Made by a program: the position numbers and the translations under genes
In this document: positions 1 to 11,806 of the stretch, one piece after another
Position numbering within the stretch: the stretch's first letter is position 1
Layout of the letters: the number at the start of each line of letters is the position of its first letter
NCBI GenBank assembly: GCA_961205875.1
Contig: OY540818.1
Span: forward strand, 19,132,761 to 19,196,760
From: Sialis fuliginosa
Lineage: Eukaryota; Arthropoda; Insecta; Megaloptera; Sialidae
Direction: 5' to 3'
Length of the DNA stretch: 64,000 nucleotides
The notes under the pieces: generated by a model
The model's database searches: none
Told to the model about the DNA's origin: nothing
The model's input: the letters and a program-made list of their open reading frames with translations, nothing else

Positions 1-295
1 GGCGCGATCCTACAGACTCAATCTTTTTTTTTAAATATAGCTTACATCATTAACTTTAAGACTATCAAATGTCCTAAGACCGTCGAGACCCCCTTCTCCT
101 GTTATTAACAAATTAAAATTGATAAATTAACAAGTAAGTTGAATAGTTAATATCTCAGCTTGGCGCGATCCTACAGACTCAAATATATTTTTTTTAATAT
201 AGCTTACATCATTAACTTTAAGACTATCAAATGCCCTAAGACCGTCGAGACCCCCTTCTCATATTATTAACAAATCAAAATTGATATATAAGATA
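1..295 (+). repeat. Dispersed/tandem repeat with GGCGCGATCCTACAGACTCA, about 1.8 units
   Basis: The unit starts at 1 and again at 162 (period 161) and contains ATATAGCTTACATCATTAAC and GACCGTCGAGACCCCC. Related units occur at 17220-17590 and 60840-61440. Confidence 0.75.
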
Positions 296-884
296 TTAAT
301 AATGTACTCATTGGTAGTGCAAGAGTGCGGCTTTCAATATTTATAATAGCTCCTAAAGCGTTACTTATAAACTAATTAATATGTTTTGTTGGTAGCTAGA
401 TTACCTAAGATAATAAATACACTATAACATCCTCTCTGAAATATTTTTATTTATTTAGTCCCATAAACTCAAACAGCGAAATTGCCCACTTCTACACCAC
501 TCTACCCTATAGCCACCTTCAAATGTTTTGAGTATTTTCTCTAAGCAGCTTAATATTTGAAGAAGAAAAAATGTTACATTTTATTTTGCCACCCTAAAGG
601 TCAGAATCGCTTACAACCAATTCAAAAATATTAAGACAAACATTTTGTTAGATACTTTGGAAAGATTGGGTTGTTCAAAAAAAAGTTTTCAATGAAAGAT
701 TCGTGTTTTTTCACGTAGAATAAGATTACTAAATAAAAACTATAGGTTCCTATTTAAATAAATGATGTTGACCTTCAAATATCCTTGAAGGCCACGTTAA
801 CATAGCAAATAAATATCGATTACCCCCTCACAACCAAACATTTTTTGGCTGAAACATGGTTCTGAGATCATCAACTGTAACACT
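296..884. other. AT-rich stretch without a recognised gene
   Basis: The only recognisable part is about 592-651 (caccctaaaggtcagaatcg onward). It is a decayed, inverted fragment of the CAGTCGCCTGCA MITE found intact at 4746-5121. Confidence 0.4.
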
Positions 885-1110
885 TTAAATGCCCCACCCT
901 GTATATACACATTGCAATATATCAGCCGTAGTTACGCATGCCACAATTCACCGTGGCACTCTGTTTACAGCGGATGTCACCATGTTCACATGTAAACAAC
1001 ATTGTAGAATGGTGGCGGCGCATCACAGTATTAGTATCGGTGGTGATTGGGTCTCACTCCGGACTTTACGGCCCGCGCGCTTAGCCACGGGATTCCGGGA
1101 TTGACGCATT
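885..1110. other. GC-richer island, function unknown
   Basis: Contrasts with the AT-rich surroundings (for example ggtggcggcgcatcacag and ggcccgcgcgcttagcc). No other copy was noticed here. A short reading frame crosses it, but its peptide resembles nothing I know. Confidence 0.3.
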
Positions 1111-1167
1111 GAGTATACGTGCTAGGGGTGGAGAATATTTCGATGAAGTAGCAGGCTTTGATTTTTT

Positions 1168-1750
1168 TTTAACTTCCCAAATCGGTCCGAAAATCAAAAT
1201 CAAAAATTTCAACATAATTGTATGTTTTGAGGTCACTTATATTTACACAGAAAAGATTTACGTTCACGAAATATCGTATATAAAAAATGCTATTGACTTC
1301 GTTGGGGTGCCAATCGAAGCGTCTTGACGTGATTATGATCTGAAAGAAAGGATTTTTCGAAATTCAACCCCTAAGGGGGTAAAAAAGGGGTGTAAAGTAT
1401 TTTTTTGGTCGGATTTACTTGAAACTTAGCATAAATATTCTACAATACAAATAATGAAAAATGTATTTCAGTATTTTTTTTTGTTATAAGTGTCTAAACA
1501 GCCATAGAAGTGGTGAAACGCGAAAACCACCCTCAAAATTTGAATTTTAAATACTAATAAATCAGTATTTACTTCATCTTGCCTTGGAAACAAATGCAAG
1601 TAAATTTAAATTGCCAGATTAGTTACTATAAAAACAAATGCAATTTAATTCAAATTGTCAAATTAGTTATTCTAAAAATGTGTGTTATATTATTGACATT
1701 AGGATATTAGAAAACTAATTTTATTTCTGACCAATTTCATTAAAAAATTT
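1168..1750 (+). repeat. Unnamed ~560-bp dispersed repeat (copy 1)
   Basis: Inverted copy of 34913-35453. Shared landmarks are CGGTCCGAAAATCAAAATC, CTTCGTTGGGGTGCCAATCG, CATAGAAG and TGACCAATTTCATTAA. Partial copies lie at about 44605-44745 and 48675-48735. No coding capacity is seen. Confidence 0.7.
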
Positions 1751-2271
1751 TCTCAAGACAAGTTTTGAATGCTTACCCGGCTATAGCCTTCAGTTATTAT
1801 GTTTATAACACCGGACATAAAACTAAAAAAGCAATAATCACTCAACAATAAACAAAAATAAACATGTCACAGTATCTTTGCATCCCTATACAAAATAAAC
1901 AGTTCTCAATTCCACCGCAAACGACTGGGTTTATTGTACAAAGACGTGACAATAAACTAACGGAAAGGGATTTAATTCAGGATAACGGTGAAATTACAAC
2001 ACATCACAATGCATACACGTAACGCGACTCCCTCGACACGTGGGTGTGATATTGCAATCGCGGGACACCCCCTATACCCCCCCTCCCACCTCTAAACTTC
2101 CACCGAACCCCTTCTAATAACGTATTGCAGGTGACATGAGAAATACCGTATGTAAATGTATGGTACAGTGCTTCCTAATCTTTTTGGAGCCGCGGAACAT
2201 TTTCTTTTATAGGTTACAGAACAGACACATGGACCGACATAAAAGTATATTTTTAATCGGGATAATGAGAG
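1751..2271. other. Non-repeat stretch, no gene recognised
   Basis: About 1790-1805 (accggacataaaac) is a terminal fragment of the TGTCCGGTAT MITE. The part at 1980-2110 is GC-richer (gtgatattgcaatcgcggg) and may be single-copy regulatory DNA. Confidence 0.3.
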
Positions 2272-2274
2272 TTA

Positions 2275-2770
2275 GGCGGCTATTACACTATCAAATAAAT
2301 ATGTCAAAGATTTTTGACAAAGATTTGATCATATTTCTTTGATAAAATACGAGATTTTGTTCTATTACACTACATAAAACATTTGATAATATTTTCTTAG
2401 TATTATCTAGGGATATTTTCTTCTTTTTTGGTGCATTTTAATAATAAATGCGTGGATGTTCGTCAGTTGACGCGATCGAGGTTTGAATTTACAACTGTGT
2501 ATTGCAGTTTTTATAATCAATAAGAAGATTATCATATAATACTGGATTATGTTGATATTAATATATTAACTGTAACTGTCAGTGATAACTTGGTAGTCGC
2601 CATTTTGATTTATCTGTCAAAAAACATTTAATCAAATATAAGAGACTGTCATTAACTATGATCATATAAATATTATGAAGGTAAATATTATAAAAGTTGA
2701 CTTATTACACTGTCATATTTCTTTGATCAAAGAAATTTTATCACATTTCTTTGATAGTGTAATAGCCGCC
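2275..2770. mobile_element. PIF/Harbinger-like MITE, copy 1
   Basis: Terminal inverted repeats GGCGGCTATTACACTATCAA and its complement, flanked by an exact TTA target duplication (2272-2274 and 2771-2773). Both sides carry further inverted repeats of the TTTGATCAAAGAAAT type. No transposase. The TWA target and GG start fit PIF/Harbinger. Confidence 0.8.
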
Positions 2771-3138
2771 TTAGTCAAGTTTCATCTTATATATGTGGCC
2801 GAGAACGAGACGAGATTAAGATCAAGACGAAAAATGCCTTGGTTTTCTTGTAAATATTTTTTGCCAAAGAAAGTTTTCCTTTTAGAAGAAATTTTCAAAA
2901 ATAACGTGTCATATATTTTGCTTTATTTTGGGAGCGTCCATTAATTACGTAAGACTTTAGGGAAGGGGGAACCTTAAAAAACGTATGATTCTTTACGTGG
3001 AAGGAGAGGGGGTTTCAAAGCGTTACATATGTTTTTTTTATTCAATGCGTTTAACTTAACGCGCTCGGTTGCAAGATTTTGCAGGCTGATTATGATAAAA
3101 GAGGTTTCTACTTGTTAGTATACTGCTTACAAATAAAT

Positions 3139-3402
3139 TTTCAGATTTTATAAAGTAGTTGCAACATTTTTACAAAAATAAAGCCGCCCCTACGCCAAAC
3201 GCTAACGAAACTAGCTGACTGTATCTCTACACCACAAATGTGACTTAATATCAAAAAATCAGCCTTTATAAAGTAGTTGCAACATTTTTACAAAAATAAA
3301 GCCGCCCCTACGCCAAACGCTAACGAAACTAGCTGACTGTATCTCTACACCACAAATGTAACGTAATATCAAAAAATTAGCCTTTATAAAGTAGTTGCAA
3401 TT
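3139..3402 (+). repeat. Tandem repeat, 118-bp unit, about 2.2 copies
   Basis: TTTATAAAGTAGTTGCAA recurs at 3147, 3265 and 3383. The first two units are almost identical and include gccgcccctacgccaaacgc. Confidence 0.9.
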
Positions 3403-4036
3403 TTTGTCGCTCACCTCTTGGACTATATTTCCTACTAAAACATTTTAAAAGACAATGACCACATTTCAAACTCTAACAACTTTCAAAATTAAACTTCTTT
3501 TCGTAATTAGGTCGTAAAACTCATAACTCCACAATTAAAAAAGTATCTTCCATTTAGTTCTTATCGAACATATATTTTAAACACATTACAAGATAAAAGA
3601 TAAGTAAAAGTTTCTCTTTAATAACACAAAAAAAAACTTTTGGACTTTCTCATAAAGTCTTTACGTCCGCTATTTTCTTTCAATTTACAGAAAATGGAAT
3701 AAGATTCAACATTTGGTTATTTAAACGAAATAGCTAGGATTTCTTCGTTGTTCTTTTATAAAACAACAAACTTGGAAAGCCTTCGCCGTGACGTTTGATT
3801 TTATAGAATACATTTTCAAACAAACAGGAATTTTATCTGAAACAAATGCAGTTCAAATGACAATGTCAAGTATTAAATGATTTTTATTATGAATATATTA
3901 TTTATGTTGTTTGTACTTTAGCTTTTCAATGTAAGCTTCCTTTTCTTTGTGAAATATTTTGTCATTTCTTTGTTTTTAAAATAAAATTATTTATTTTCAT
4001 AATTTCTTTTCTTTCTCGATTTTGAACGAAAAAAAA
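3403..4036. other. AT-rich intergenic stretch
   Basis: Nothing recognisable: no long reading frame, RNA gene or repeat end. Confidence 0.4.
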
Positions 4037-4368
4037 ACATCTGCCAAGTAAATGTACAGTGCTTCCTCGTGCTAAATTCACCAAAGGTAGTTAATTATAC
4101 AACAATTTAAATAAAAACCAGACCCAATCATCCAACCAAGTTTCAATAATATCGGTTCAGTGGTTCATGAGTTATGCGTGTGACAAGGATTCAGGGGACA
4201 GAAGGACACACGGATGGACAGACAGACAGACACGGAACGAAAAGTGTTTGCGTTGACGTGAAACGGATAAATCAATTTATAATTTTGAAATCGGAGAACA
4301 TTTTTTTTGTCTCAATTTGAAACGATCACATAGCTTCTCGTATCTTCGATATTGCGAGGAAGCAAAAC
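4037..4368 (+). mobile_element. GCTTCCTCG-family repeat, internally deleted copy
   Basis: Begins with catctgccaagtaaatg and gcttcctcgtgctaaattc, and ends with cgatattgcgaggaagcaaa. The ends are short inverted repeats (GCTTCCTCG and CGAGGAAGC). It contains the (GACA)n-rich ggacagacagacagacac part seen in the other copies. The central ~400 bp of the longest copy (57967-58640) are missing. Confidence 0.65.
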
Positions 4369-4679
4369 ACCATTTTTACAAACTTTTCTTTACAAGTCCG
4401 CCATTTTGTTTTTATTAATATAAATGTCTAATTTTAGGTAATACGACACAGACAAATCTATAAAATAAAATAAAAATTAATTTTTTTGTTTCACATTTTG
4501 ACCCCAAAAAAACACAAACAAACTATTATAAAATTTACTAAAGAAATATGTTTTTGTATAATTTAAGATCCAAATAAAAAACATATATAAAGACTAAAAA
4601 GATTAAATGTTATTTTGTTACGAAAAAAAAATCCTGAAATAAGCTTAAAATCCACGTCTCAATATTACCTTTTTTTAAG

Positions 4680-5455
4680 TTAACTAAATAAAACCAAAGA
4701 ATTGATCACTTTGGTATGGTACTAAAGGAACATCCTGTATATGTACAGTCGCCTGCATTAATGGTCTTGCAGTTTGTATTCATTTTCGTTTATCACAAAC
4801 TTAGTAGGCTCCTCCCATTTAATTATTATAATATTTAAATCATTTCTCCATGAATCAAACAAAGACAGATATTTTGAAATTCATTTGCTAGATAAAGAAC
4901 AACTCTACATCATATATATTTGTGCAATTAAATTATTATGTAATCTATTGAAAATTGTATACGTAAATTTTGTGGCAATAATATTTGATATTCCGAATTT
5001 TAGTATTTAAATATATTAAACTTGATAGAAAAAGATAACCGATGATGTTTGTCTTTAAATTTGGAATCTGTTGTAAGCGATTCTAGCCTTTAGGGTGGCA
5101 GACGAGTTCTGCAGGCGACTGTACATAGAGACAAATATTAACTAAGCTTTCTTGATTTTCAATTTGTATAAACAAATTACAATACTATAAAATATAAAAC
5201 AAAAGAAAGACATTAATTGAAAAGTTTCTATAAAATACCATCACCATATTTTAATGATTTTTTAATTAACTAAACAAAACCAAAGAATTGTATGGTACTA
5301 AAGGAACATCCTGTATACATAGAGACAAATATTAACCAAGCACTCTTGATTTTCAATTTGTATAAACAAATTACAATACCATAAAATATAAAACAAAAGA
5401 AAGACATTAATTGAAAAGTTTCTATAAAATTCCATCACCACATTTTAACGATGCC
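4680..5455 (+). repeat. Tandem duplication, first unit interrupted by a MITE
   Basis: The segment from taactaaataaaaccaaag through catcctgtata to acatagagacaaatattaac and on to ccatcaccatattttaa is present twice. Unit 1 is split by the element at 4746-5121; unit 2 spans about 5263-5455 uninterrupted. Confidence 0.85.
4746..5121. mobile_element. Tc1/mariner-like MITE (CAGTCGCCTGCA), copy 1
   Basis: TIRs CAGTCGCCTGCA and TGCAGGCGACTG, flanked by TA on both sides (4744-4745 and 5122-5123). The interior is AT-rich and without coding potential. Copies at 33605-33998 and 50211-50602 are nearly collinear. Confidence 0.85.
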
Positions 5456-6941
5456 ACGATATCTACGGTATATTTTTATATGAAAATTCAGCCCCATTGT
5501 TTAAATTTTGAATAGAGAGCAGTTTGCAAGAGACAACCACTTTTTGCGGGTACCCCATTGTTTTGTTTTTATTATGAATATATCTTGTAATAATAGACCG
5601 AGAATATTTATGCATATTGTAAAACTAATTGTAAATCTTGAACTTACATTCAAGAAAATGTTCAAGCATCATTTAGTTGCAATTAATTATCTCGTTATAC
5701 AAATTTGTTTTCATAATTTTGTAAAGTGGTGTAAAATTTAAATATATGCATATTTATAGTTTATACATATATTTTTTATTTTTGGTACAATTAGATTCTA
5801 TAATAAATTTCCTACACGTTACTGAGAGAAAAAAAATGGGTGTGACTGTGTTGGGATGCACAGTCGAGGGATTGACGTGAATATGTGGAAGTGGGGTTAA
5901 ATTAAACTAGATTAATGTATAATTAATAGTATTAAATTATCCTCAAACTCTTTGTACAGTTAAAGTACTAAACTACTTTCTACCTTTTAAATCTTGATAC
6001 CCCACTCCTTTTTTTAGATGCGCCACTGAATAGTTAGTTGTATATTATATATAACTTACATATTGTAAAATATTTTTGTTAAGAATAATACATTGAAAAC
6101 TTTTGAAGTTTTTCAAAGAACAGTTGACAAAAATAACAAGATAATATTAAATATAATTGGTATAAAACTACATTTTTTCAGTTTACCTTTCATTGTATTC
6201 TGACTTTTATATAATAATAACTTTTCTCTCAAAAGCGAACAATTCTTTTAAAAAGAGTTAACAATAAAAATAACTGTTTATTTTTCTGCAAAAGAACTCA
6301 GCTGGATATTTAATATCAACAATGGAAGTGGAAAATTCATAAAAGGAAAATTAATTTAAAAGTTAGCTGCAAGAAAATTTTATTACAGCTGATTTTTTTT
6401 TCAACTACATATAAAAAATGTTTCCTATTTGGCTTTATCACAAACTGAAATAAAATTGTCATTAAATGAAAAAAATGTAATTAAAAATCATTTCAAATAT
6501 TTCATTGTATTCTAATTATAAAATTTAAAAGTTTCAAAAACTAAACCTCGAATACGCTTGTCTTGAAGAAGAAGTTTCACAGAACAGACATCGTAATAAC
6601 TTCTTCTTTTTGAAGAAGATATCATATTAAAACTTTCCTACTATTTTTTATTTAATTTGTTTTGAATTTCCTGAAAAATTTTGTATCAAGACTAATCATT
6701 TGTTGAAATCGGTCAATTAGTTTTAAAGTAATAAACTTAAATAAATTCGGGTAAAATAACATTAACAATAATAACAAATGTTCTATATCTAATATCTAGT
6801 AATGAAACTATTTAGAAGTTGCATAAAATTTAAATTTATAATTCCCAGTTTTACAAACGACATATGTATATCTAGTAACTTCTGTCTGTTTCTTTCTCAG
6901 ACAGCCAGCTCTGATTGATCACATATTCAAGGTTATTGATT
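5456..6941. other. AT-rich intergenic stretch
   Basis: No gene or complete repeat seen. Near 6019 tgcgccactg resembles a lone hAT-type end without a visible partner. Confidence 0.35.
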
Positions 6942-6949
6942 ACTTTTAT

Positions 6950-7990
6950 CAGTGGCGAGGCGTGAAATTTTTAATAAGGGAAGCATATTTTGTCAATCCT
7001 CTCCCTCCTATTAACAAAAAAACTAGTTAAGTTCAAGCTTTTACTTTTTAAAATAAATTCCTATATATTTATATAGTAACTAAGTGATTCTACGTCTTAT
7101 TTTTTTGTATTTTAGTCGATATTTGTATGACGAGTTGAAGTTCACTGCAAGAAATTTCACTGAAAAATTTCGAATTTTTGATTTGGTTAAAAGTATGTTT
7201 ATTATATAGAAAATGACGTGAAAAGTTGTTTGTTTCAAACCGCAGGTCTGTATCTCAAACCGTTCTCGAGATATAGCCTCTCAAAGTTTTAGTTTTTTCA
7301 AATTTTTGGAGAAAAAAGGCCATAACTTTTGAACGCGTGGTCGGAATTGATTTTAGTTGACGGATTTGAAATCAGCGTGTCAAAATCTATATAATGACAT
7401 GTATAATACTTTAAAATTCGACAAAAAAATTTTGGTGAAAAATCGACATTTTTTTAAGGTATACCCCTTTGAATTTTTTCGATTTTTCGCGAAAATTTTT
7501 TTTTCGAGTTTTAAGGTATTATACATGTCATTATATAGATTTTGACACGCTGATTCCAAATCCGTCAACTAAAATCAATTCCGACCACACGTTCAAAAGT
7601 TATGGCTATTTTTCTTCAAAATTTTGAAAAAACTGAAACTTTGAGAGGCCATATCTCGAGAACGGTTTGAGATACAGACCTGCGGTTTAAAACAAACAAC
7701 TTTTCACGTCATTTTCTATACAATAAACATACTTTTAACGAAATCAAAAATTCTAAAATTTTTTGTGAAATTTCCTGCAGTGAACTTCAACTCGTCATAC
7801 AAATATCGACTAAAATACAAGAAAATAAGACATAGAGGTATTATATTTTATTATAGGGTATAATGTTTGAGTTGCGCATAAAGATGAATATTCTAATAAA
7901 ATATATAAACTATTTATTAACTGAAAATACAAATTTGTATTAATTTACCAATAAAGTAAGGGAAGCACTGCTTCCTCTGCTTCACCACTG
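6950..7990. mobile_element. hAT-like non-autonomous element with giant hairpin, copy 1
   Basis: Ends CAGTGGCGAGGCG and gcttcaccactg. Flanks acttttat (6942-6949) and actttaat (7991-7998) are an 8-bp target duplication with one mismatch, as in hAT elements. Arms of about 365 bp around 7100-7465 and 7466-7832 are near-complementary. The mirrored 62-aa reading frames starting MTDLKSACQN and MTDLESACQN on opposite strands are products of the palindrome, not genes. It ends 72 bp beyond the stop of paralog A. Confidence 0.75.
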
Positions 7991-7992
7991 AC

Positions 7993-7998
7993 TTTAAT
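7993..7998 (-). promoter_or_regulatory. Possible poly(A) signal (ATTAAA) of paralog A
   Basis: This is the nearest poly(A)-like hexamer downstream of the stop (about 65 nt). It lies inside the 8-bp target duplication of the adjacent hAT-like element. Confidence 0.3.
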
Positions 7999-8062
7999 GT
8001 CAACTATAGATACCTATCATTCGTGAAACTAGTTCTATCGACAGTTGTGCAGTAAAAAAAAT

Positions 8063-11000
8063 CTAATTCGATCTTAATTTTTCATTTAATTCAACGCTAT
8101 TTGCTATCGTGTACTGGTAACTTGAATTCAAAGCATCTTGTCTTCTGCGAACATTAGGCGTTAATATCGTTAGAAATGTACCAATCACTAGAAAAAACCC
8201 CATTCCAATGTTGGCCCAAAGATCGCCAAAGTTGTTTATCATCCATCCAAAAACCAGGGTAAATAAAACAGCTAATATCTGACATCCAATATTCAGATAT
8301 CCTGAAGTGATACTTTCTGGTTCGGGAAAAGTCAACTCAGTGCATAGCTCGTATCCCACTGGGATATATCCCACCACGAATGCTCTAAAATGTTATACAG
8401 TGTGTAAGTTTTACATTGGTAATATGAAATATTTCGATGCCATGCGTTTTAGGAAATAACGTTTCTGATAAAAATTGTATAGCGAAAATAATGTGGCTTA
8501 GGCCGGCTATTACACTATCAAAGAAATATGATAAAATTTCTTTGGTCAAAGAAATATGACAGTGTAATAAGTCAACTTTTATAATATTTATATGATCATA
8601 GTTAATGACAGTCTCTTATATTTGATCAAAGTTTTTTGACGTCAAAAACAAAATGGCGACTACCAAGTTATCCCTGACAGTTACAGTTATATAATTATTA
8701 ATATATGAATATCAACAAAATCCAGTAATATATGATAATCTTCTTATTGATTATAAAAACCACAATACACGGTTGTAAATTCAAACCTCGATCGCGTCAA
8801 TTGACGAACATCCACGCACTGATAATCCAAATGCACCAAAGAAGAAGAAAATATCCCTAGATAATATTCAGAAAATATTATCAAATATTCTATGTAGTGT
8901 AATAAAACAAAATATCATATTTTATCAAAGAAATATGATCAAATCTTTGTCAAAGATCTTTGATAGTGTAATAGCCGCCTTAATCAACTTAGAATACACT
9001 GTATATAACCCCTTAACCGAAAATAATCAAAGGTTTTCAAGAGAGGTATTCTAAGTATGGCCTATTTTTTAATTTAAATACTTATGTATTTACCCGAATA
9101 ATCCACTTGATATATAAACAAATACTTCGTTCTTCCATACCAAACAGAAACAATAAAACACCATTCCAACTGCACTCATTATCAGAACGAATACAGTAAC
9201 TTCCCTATAAAATCAAGATTATTTATGTACAAAACATATTAAAATAAATTTGATCATTATTTTACTTGAATTTTCGAGTTTTATCTAGTATGTATCCAAA
9301 AACCACAGACCCAACCATTCCACCTGCAGTCATTATAAGGCCTATAGTTCCAGCAAATTCTTCTCGGTTCTAAATTTGGGAAAATATTATTTAATATACA
9401 GTGTATTACAAGTTGATTAAGCCATAGGAAATTTAACATGGGGGCAAATAGAAATGTTGTAGTAACCTTTGGTCAAATTTAACGAAGTGTGATTGGTGCA
9501 TTTTGAAATGCCGCCTCGAAACTAACTGATAAATTTTAAATTAATCAACAGTATTTTGTTTTCAACAAAAAATTAAAGTAAGCATCCTAGATAAAATTAT
9601 AATAATATTTTTTGGCAGATATAAATTTGAAAACAAAATACTAATTACTATTTTATAAAATTTTGTGGCGGCATTTTCAAATGCACCAATCACACATCGT
9701 TAAATTCGATCAAAGGTTACTACAACACTTCTAATTGTCCTCATGTTAAATTTCCTATGGCTTAATCAACTTGGAATACACTGAATATTTTATCAACATT
9801 TTAATTTTTTCTATCTAATTATTACATCTATCTAGCCTTATCAAATTTATGCTACAAAATCGACCATGAAATTCTCTAAAACTTTTTATTGTAGTTTACA
9901 AAGTAAACAAACTAATTTTTATCTAGTCACTTGAGTTTATAAAAATAGATACATTAAAAAATGTATTACTATTATCCATATTAAAATTAAGTGTGTTACT
10001 TTTTCACGGCTTTACTGAACCGATCTTGATGAAATTTGGCTGGGAGATAGTTTACATATTGAGGAAGGGCATAGACTATTTTATATCTCAAAAAAAAAAT
10101 TTGATAAAAAATGGATGTGTGACGTTTGCAGGCGCGATCTGTTTTATCGACTATCATAACAGACAGCTGTATGACCTAACCTCCTTCTTCTTCTATTTCA
10201 TGGGTTTTTATATCTACACGTTATAGTTAAAAAAAAATATTACTTACTGGAAAATGAATTAGAATAAGCTGATTGAGTAGAGTCGATATTGCATTGTACA
10301 CCCCTGTACACATTCCAAACGTGATAAATAACAGAATGAACCCACGGTTTGTGAACAGACGTTTGAAAGTCCCCGCCACTTCTCCCCACGAAAAGGACTG
10401 GTTTAGTTGTAACGCCTGGGCATTGCTAGGAGGCAATGGGGGTTGTTTTTGAAAAACTGTTTAATAAAGAAAATCAAATCAGTGACAAAACAAACACAGC
10501 AGTAACGAGAAGGGAGGGGGGATAGATAATACTTAATACTTAAGGGTCGATTACATTGAGCGAGTTTACAAGCTAACAAGCTGGCTATTAAAAAAAAACT
10601 TCATTGTTGACAAATAATTGTTGATTGTTGTAATTTGATTCAATTGTTGAATTTGATTTATTTTGTGTTTGATGATTATTGTACAATAAAGATAATAAAT
10701 TTGGTCGTAAAGGGTCGATTACATTGAGCGAGTTTACAAGCTAAGAAGCCAGTTTGTTACAAGCTGGCTTCTTAGCTTGTAAGATAGTGATGATGACACA
10801 CAAAACTTTCCACTCGCTCAGTAGCCAACTAGATAGCGAGTAAACCACGTGTTGTGAATACATTTTATAGACACTGAAACCAGGAATCACCGAGATAGTA
10901 GCAGCTAGCGAACTAGCTACTATGATCACACTACGATGACAACCCGGCTTTCAACTTTTGTAGCAGATTATTTACAAGCAGCTTGTTAGCTAGTGAACAT

Positions 11001-11767
11001 GATTACACTGAGCGAGTTTAAAAAAGCTGGCTTGTAGCTTGTAAACTCGCTCAATGTAATCGTCGCTTTAATGATATCTTACGTGCAATAACAGCAATCA
11101 AAATAACCGTGGTATATACAGCCTGAACTATAAACATCCTGTAGAGATCGTTTCCAATTTCATCCAGATTATCATGGTTCTTCACGGCAATTGGTGTTAT
11201 TACAAACCCAAAAGAAATACCGGTCAGAATTCCAAACACTCCGATCGAACAGGCTGTGCTGACTTGGCTGGAACCGAACCAAGTCGCAGCCAACTGCGCA
11301 GGAATACTCAGCAGGAATATCTGCGAGATAGACGTCACAGTTTGGCCGATGAAGGTGACGTAAAAACGATCTGGTGCTACTGAAGCAACCTTTATCCAGG
11401 AGCCTAGAGCCATTGTAAATGCGGCCTGGATTGTGGAGAAACGGAGACCCTGAATATAGAAAGCAAATGTTGAAGTGTGTAAGTATGTGACTTATTGATC
11501 ACCATGTATGTACATTACCTTTTTATTAATAATATAAAATGCAGGAAATATTAAAGGGATATATGTAATCATGTATATCATTGAAGTAAAATCTACAGCC
11601 AACGAACTAACGTTATAGTATTTCATAACGATGTTATTGATTATTGCATATTGAATCCACTGGCCCCCCATCGAGGCCCCCACGAAACAAAAGCACGCCA
11701 ACATTATCCATCTTCTTTTATACACTTTAATTTTTATTTGAGTTTCAGCTAATTCTTCTTTATTCAT
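8063..11767 (-). CDS. SLC49/FLVCR-like major facilitator transporter, paralog A (6 exons)
   Basis: Exons on the minus strand: 11767-11519, 11449-11083, 10456-10248, 9369-9266, 9204-9094 and 8384-8063. All introns are GT-AG. The joined frame is 1362 bp and encodes 453 aa. The start lies in a good context (caaaATGA), next to the conserved N-terminal KVYKRRW segment. Seen: helix 1 carries QWIQY (W37), then GSWIK, WFGSSQVSTAC, a PP-rich cytoplasmic loop (about 206-230), GVYNAISTLLNQ (Y259) in helix 7, FPEPES (366-371), and Q382 in helix 11. The arrangement gives 12 membrane segments, normal for SLC49. Family knowledge recalled from memory: vertebrate FLVCR1/2 move choline and ethanolamine, and the reported binding residues (one Trp, one Tyr, two Gln) correspond to W37, Y259, Q126 and Q382. 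Substrate choice here is inferred. Intron 1 is only 69 bp, against about 600 bp in B and C. Introns 2, 3 and 5 contain MITEs. Confidence 0.9.
8501..8979. mobile_element. PIF/Harbinger-like MITE, copy 2, in intron 5 of paralog A
   Basis: TIRs GGCCGGCTATTACACTATCA and TGATAGTGTAATAGCCGCC with an exact TTA duplication (8498-8500 and 8980-8982). The flank at 8983-9003 (aatcaacttagaatacactg) is the end of a CAGTGTATT MITE, so this element landed in an older one. Confidence 0.8.
9399..9783. mobile_element. CAGTGTATT-family palindromic MITE in intron 3 of paralog A
   Basis: TIRs CAGTGTATTACAAGTTGA and TCAACTTGGAATACACTG extend into long inverted arms (atgtgtgattggtgcatttt versus aaatgcaccaatcacacat). 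TA on the left supports a Tc1/mariner-type target. It starts 29 bp from exon 4, the same place and orientation as the copy in paralog B. Confidence 0.85.
9990..10215 (+). repeat. Fragment of a common arthropod repeat (GAACCGATCTTGATGAAATT)
   Basis: Contains ctgaaccgatcttgatgaaa and ggctgggagatag, also at about 20168-20285 and, weaker, 34245-34275. Such tails are widespread in insect genomes and are often non-LTR or Helitron derived; the class is not resolved here. Confidence 0.4.
10544..11067. mobile_element. TTAA-flanked MITE in intron 2 of paralog A
   Basis: TIR core CGATTACATTGAGCGAGTTT at the left and its complement at the right, flanked by TTAA (10540-10543 and 11068-11071), the target of piggyBac-type elements. 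A second internal copy of the left end starts near 10709, followed by a perfect hairpin around aagctaagaagcc / ggcttcttagctt (about 10739-10780). The right end lies 11 bp inside the intron next to the exon 2 donor. Confidence 0.7.
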
Positions 11768-11806
11768 TTTGTAGTTTGTATATTCTTCAATTCATTACAA
11801 ACTATT

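Noticed and set aside
7357..7568. Recurring 62-aa frames starting MTDLKSACQN / MTDLESACQN on both strands (also at 26770, 49142, 63278, 63301)
   Set aside because: They are mirror images created by the palindromic centre of the hAT-like element; no codon bias, domain or independent start signal.
11174..11383. Plus-strand frames opposite exon 2 of the paralogs (also 15407-15726 and 22321-22559)
   Set aside because: They are shadows of the conserved minus-strand exon and recur in all three paralogs only because the sense exon is conserved.
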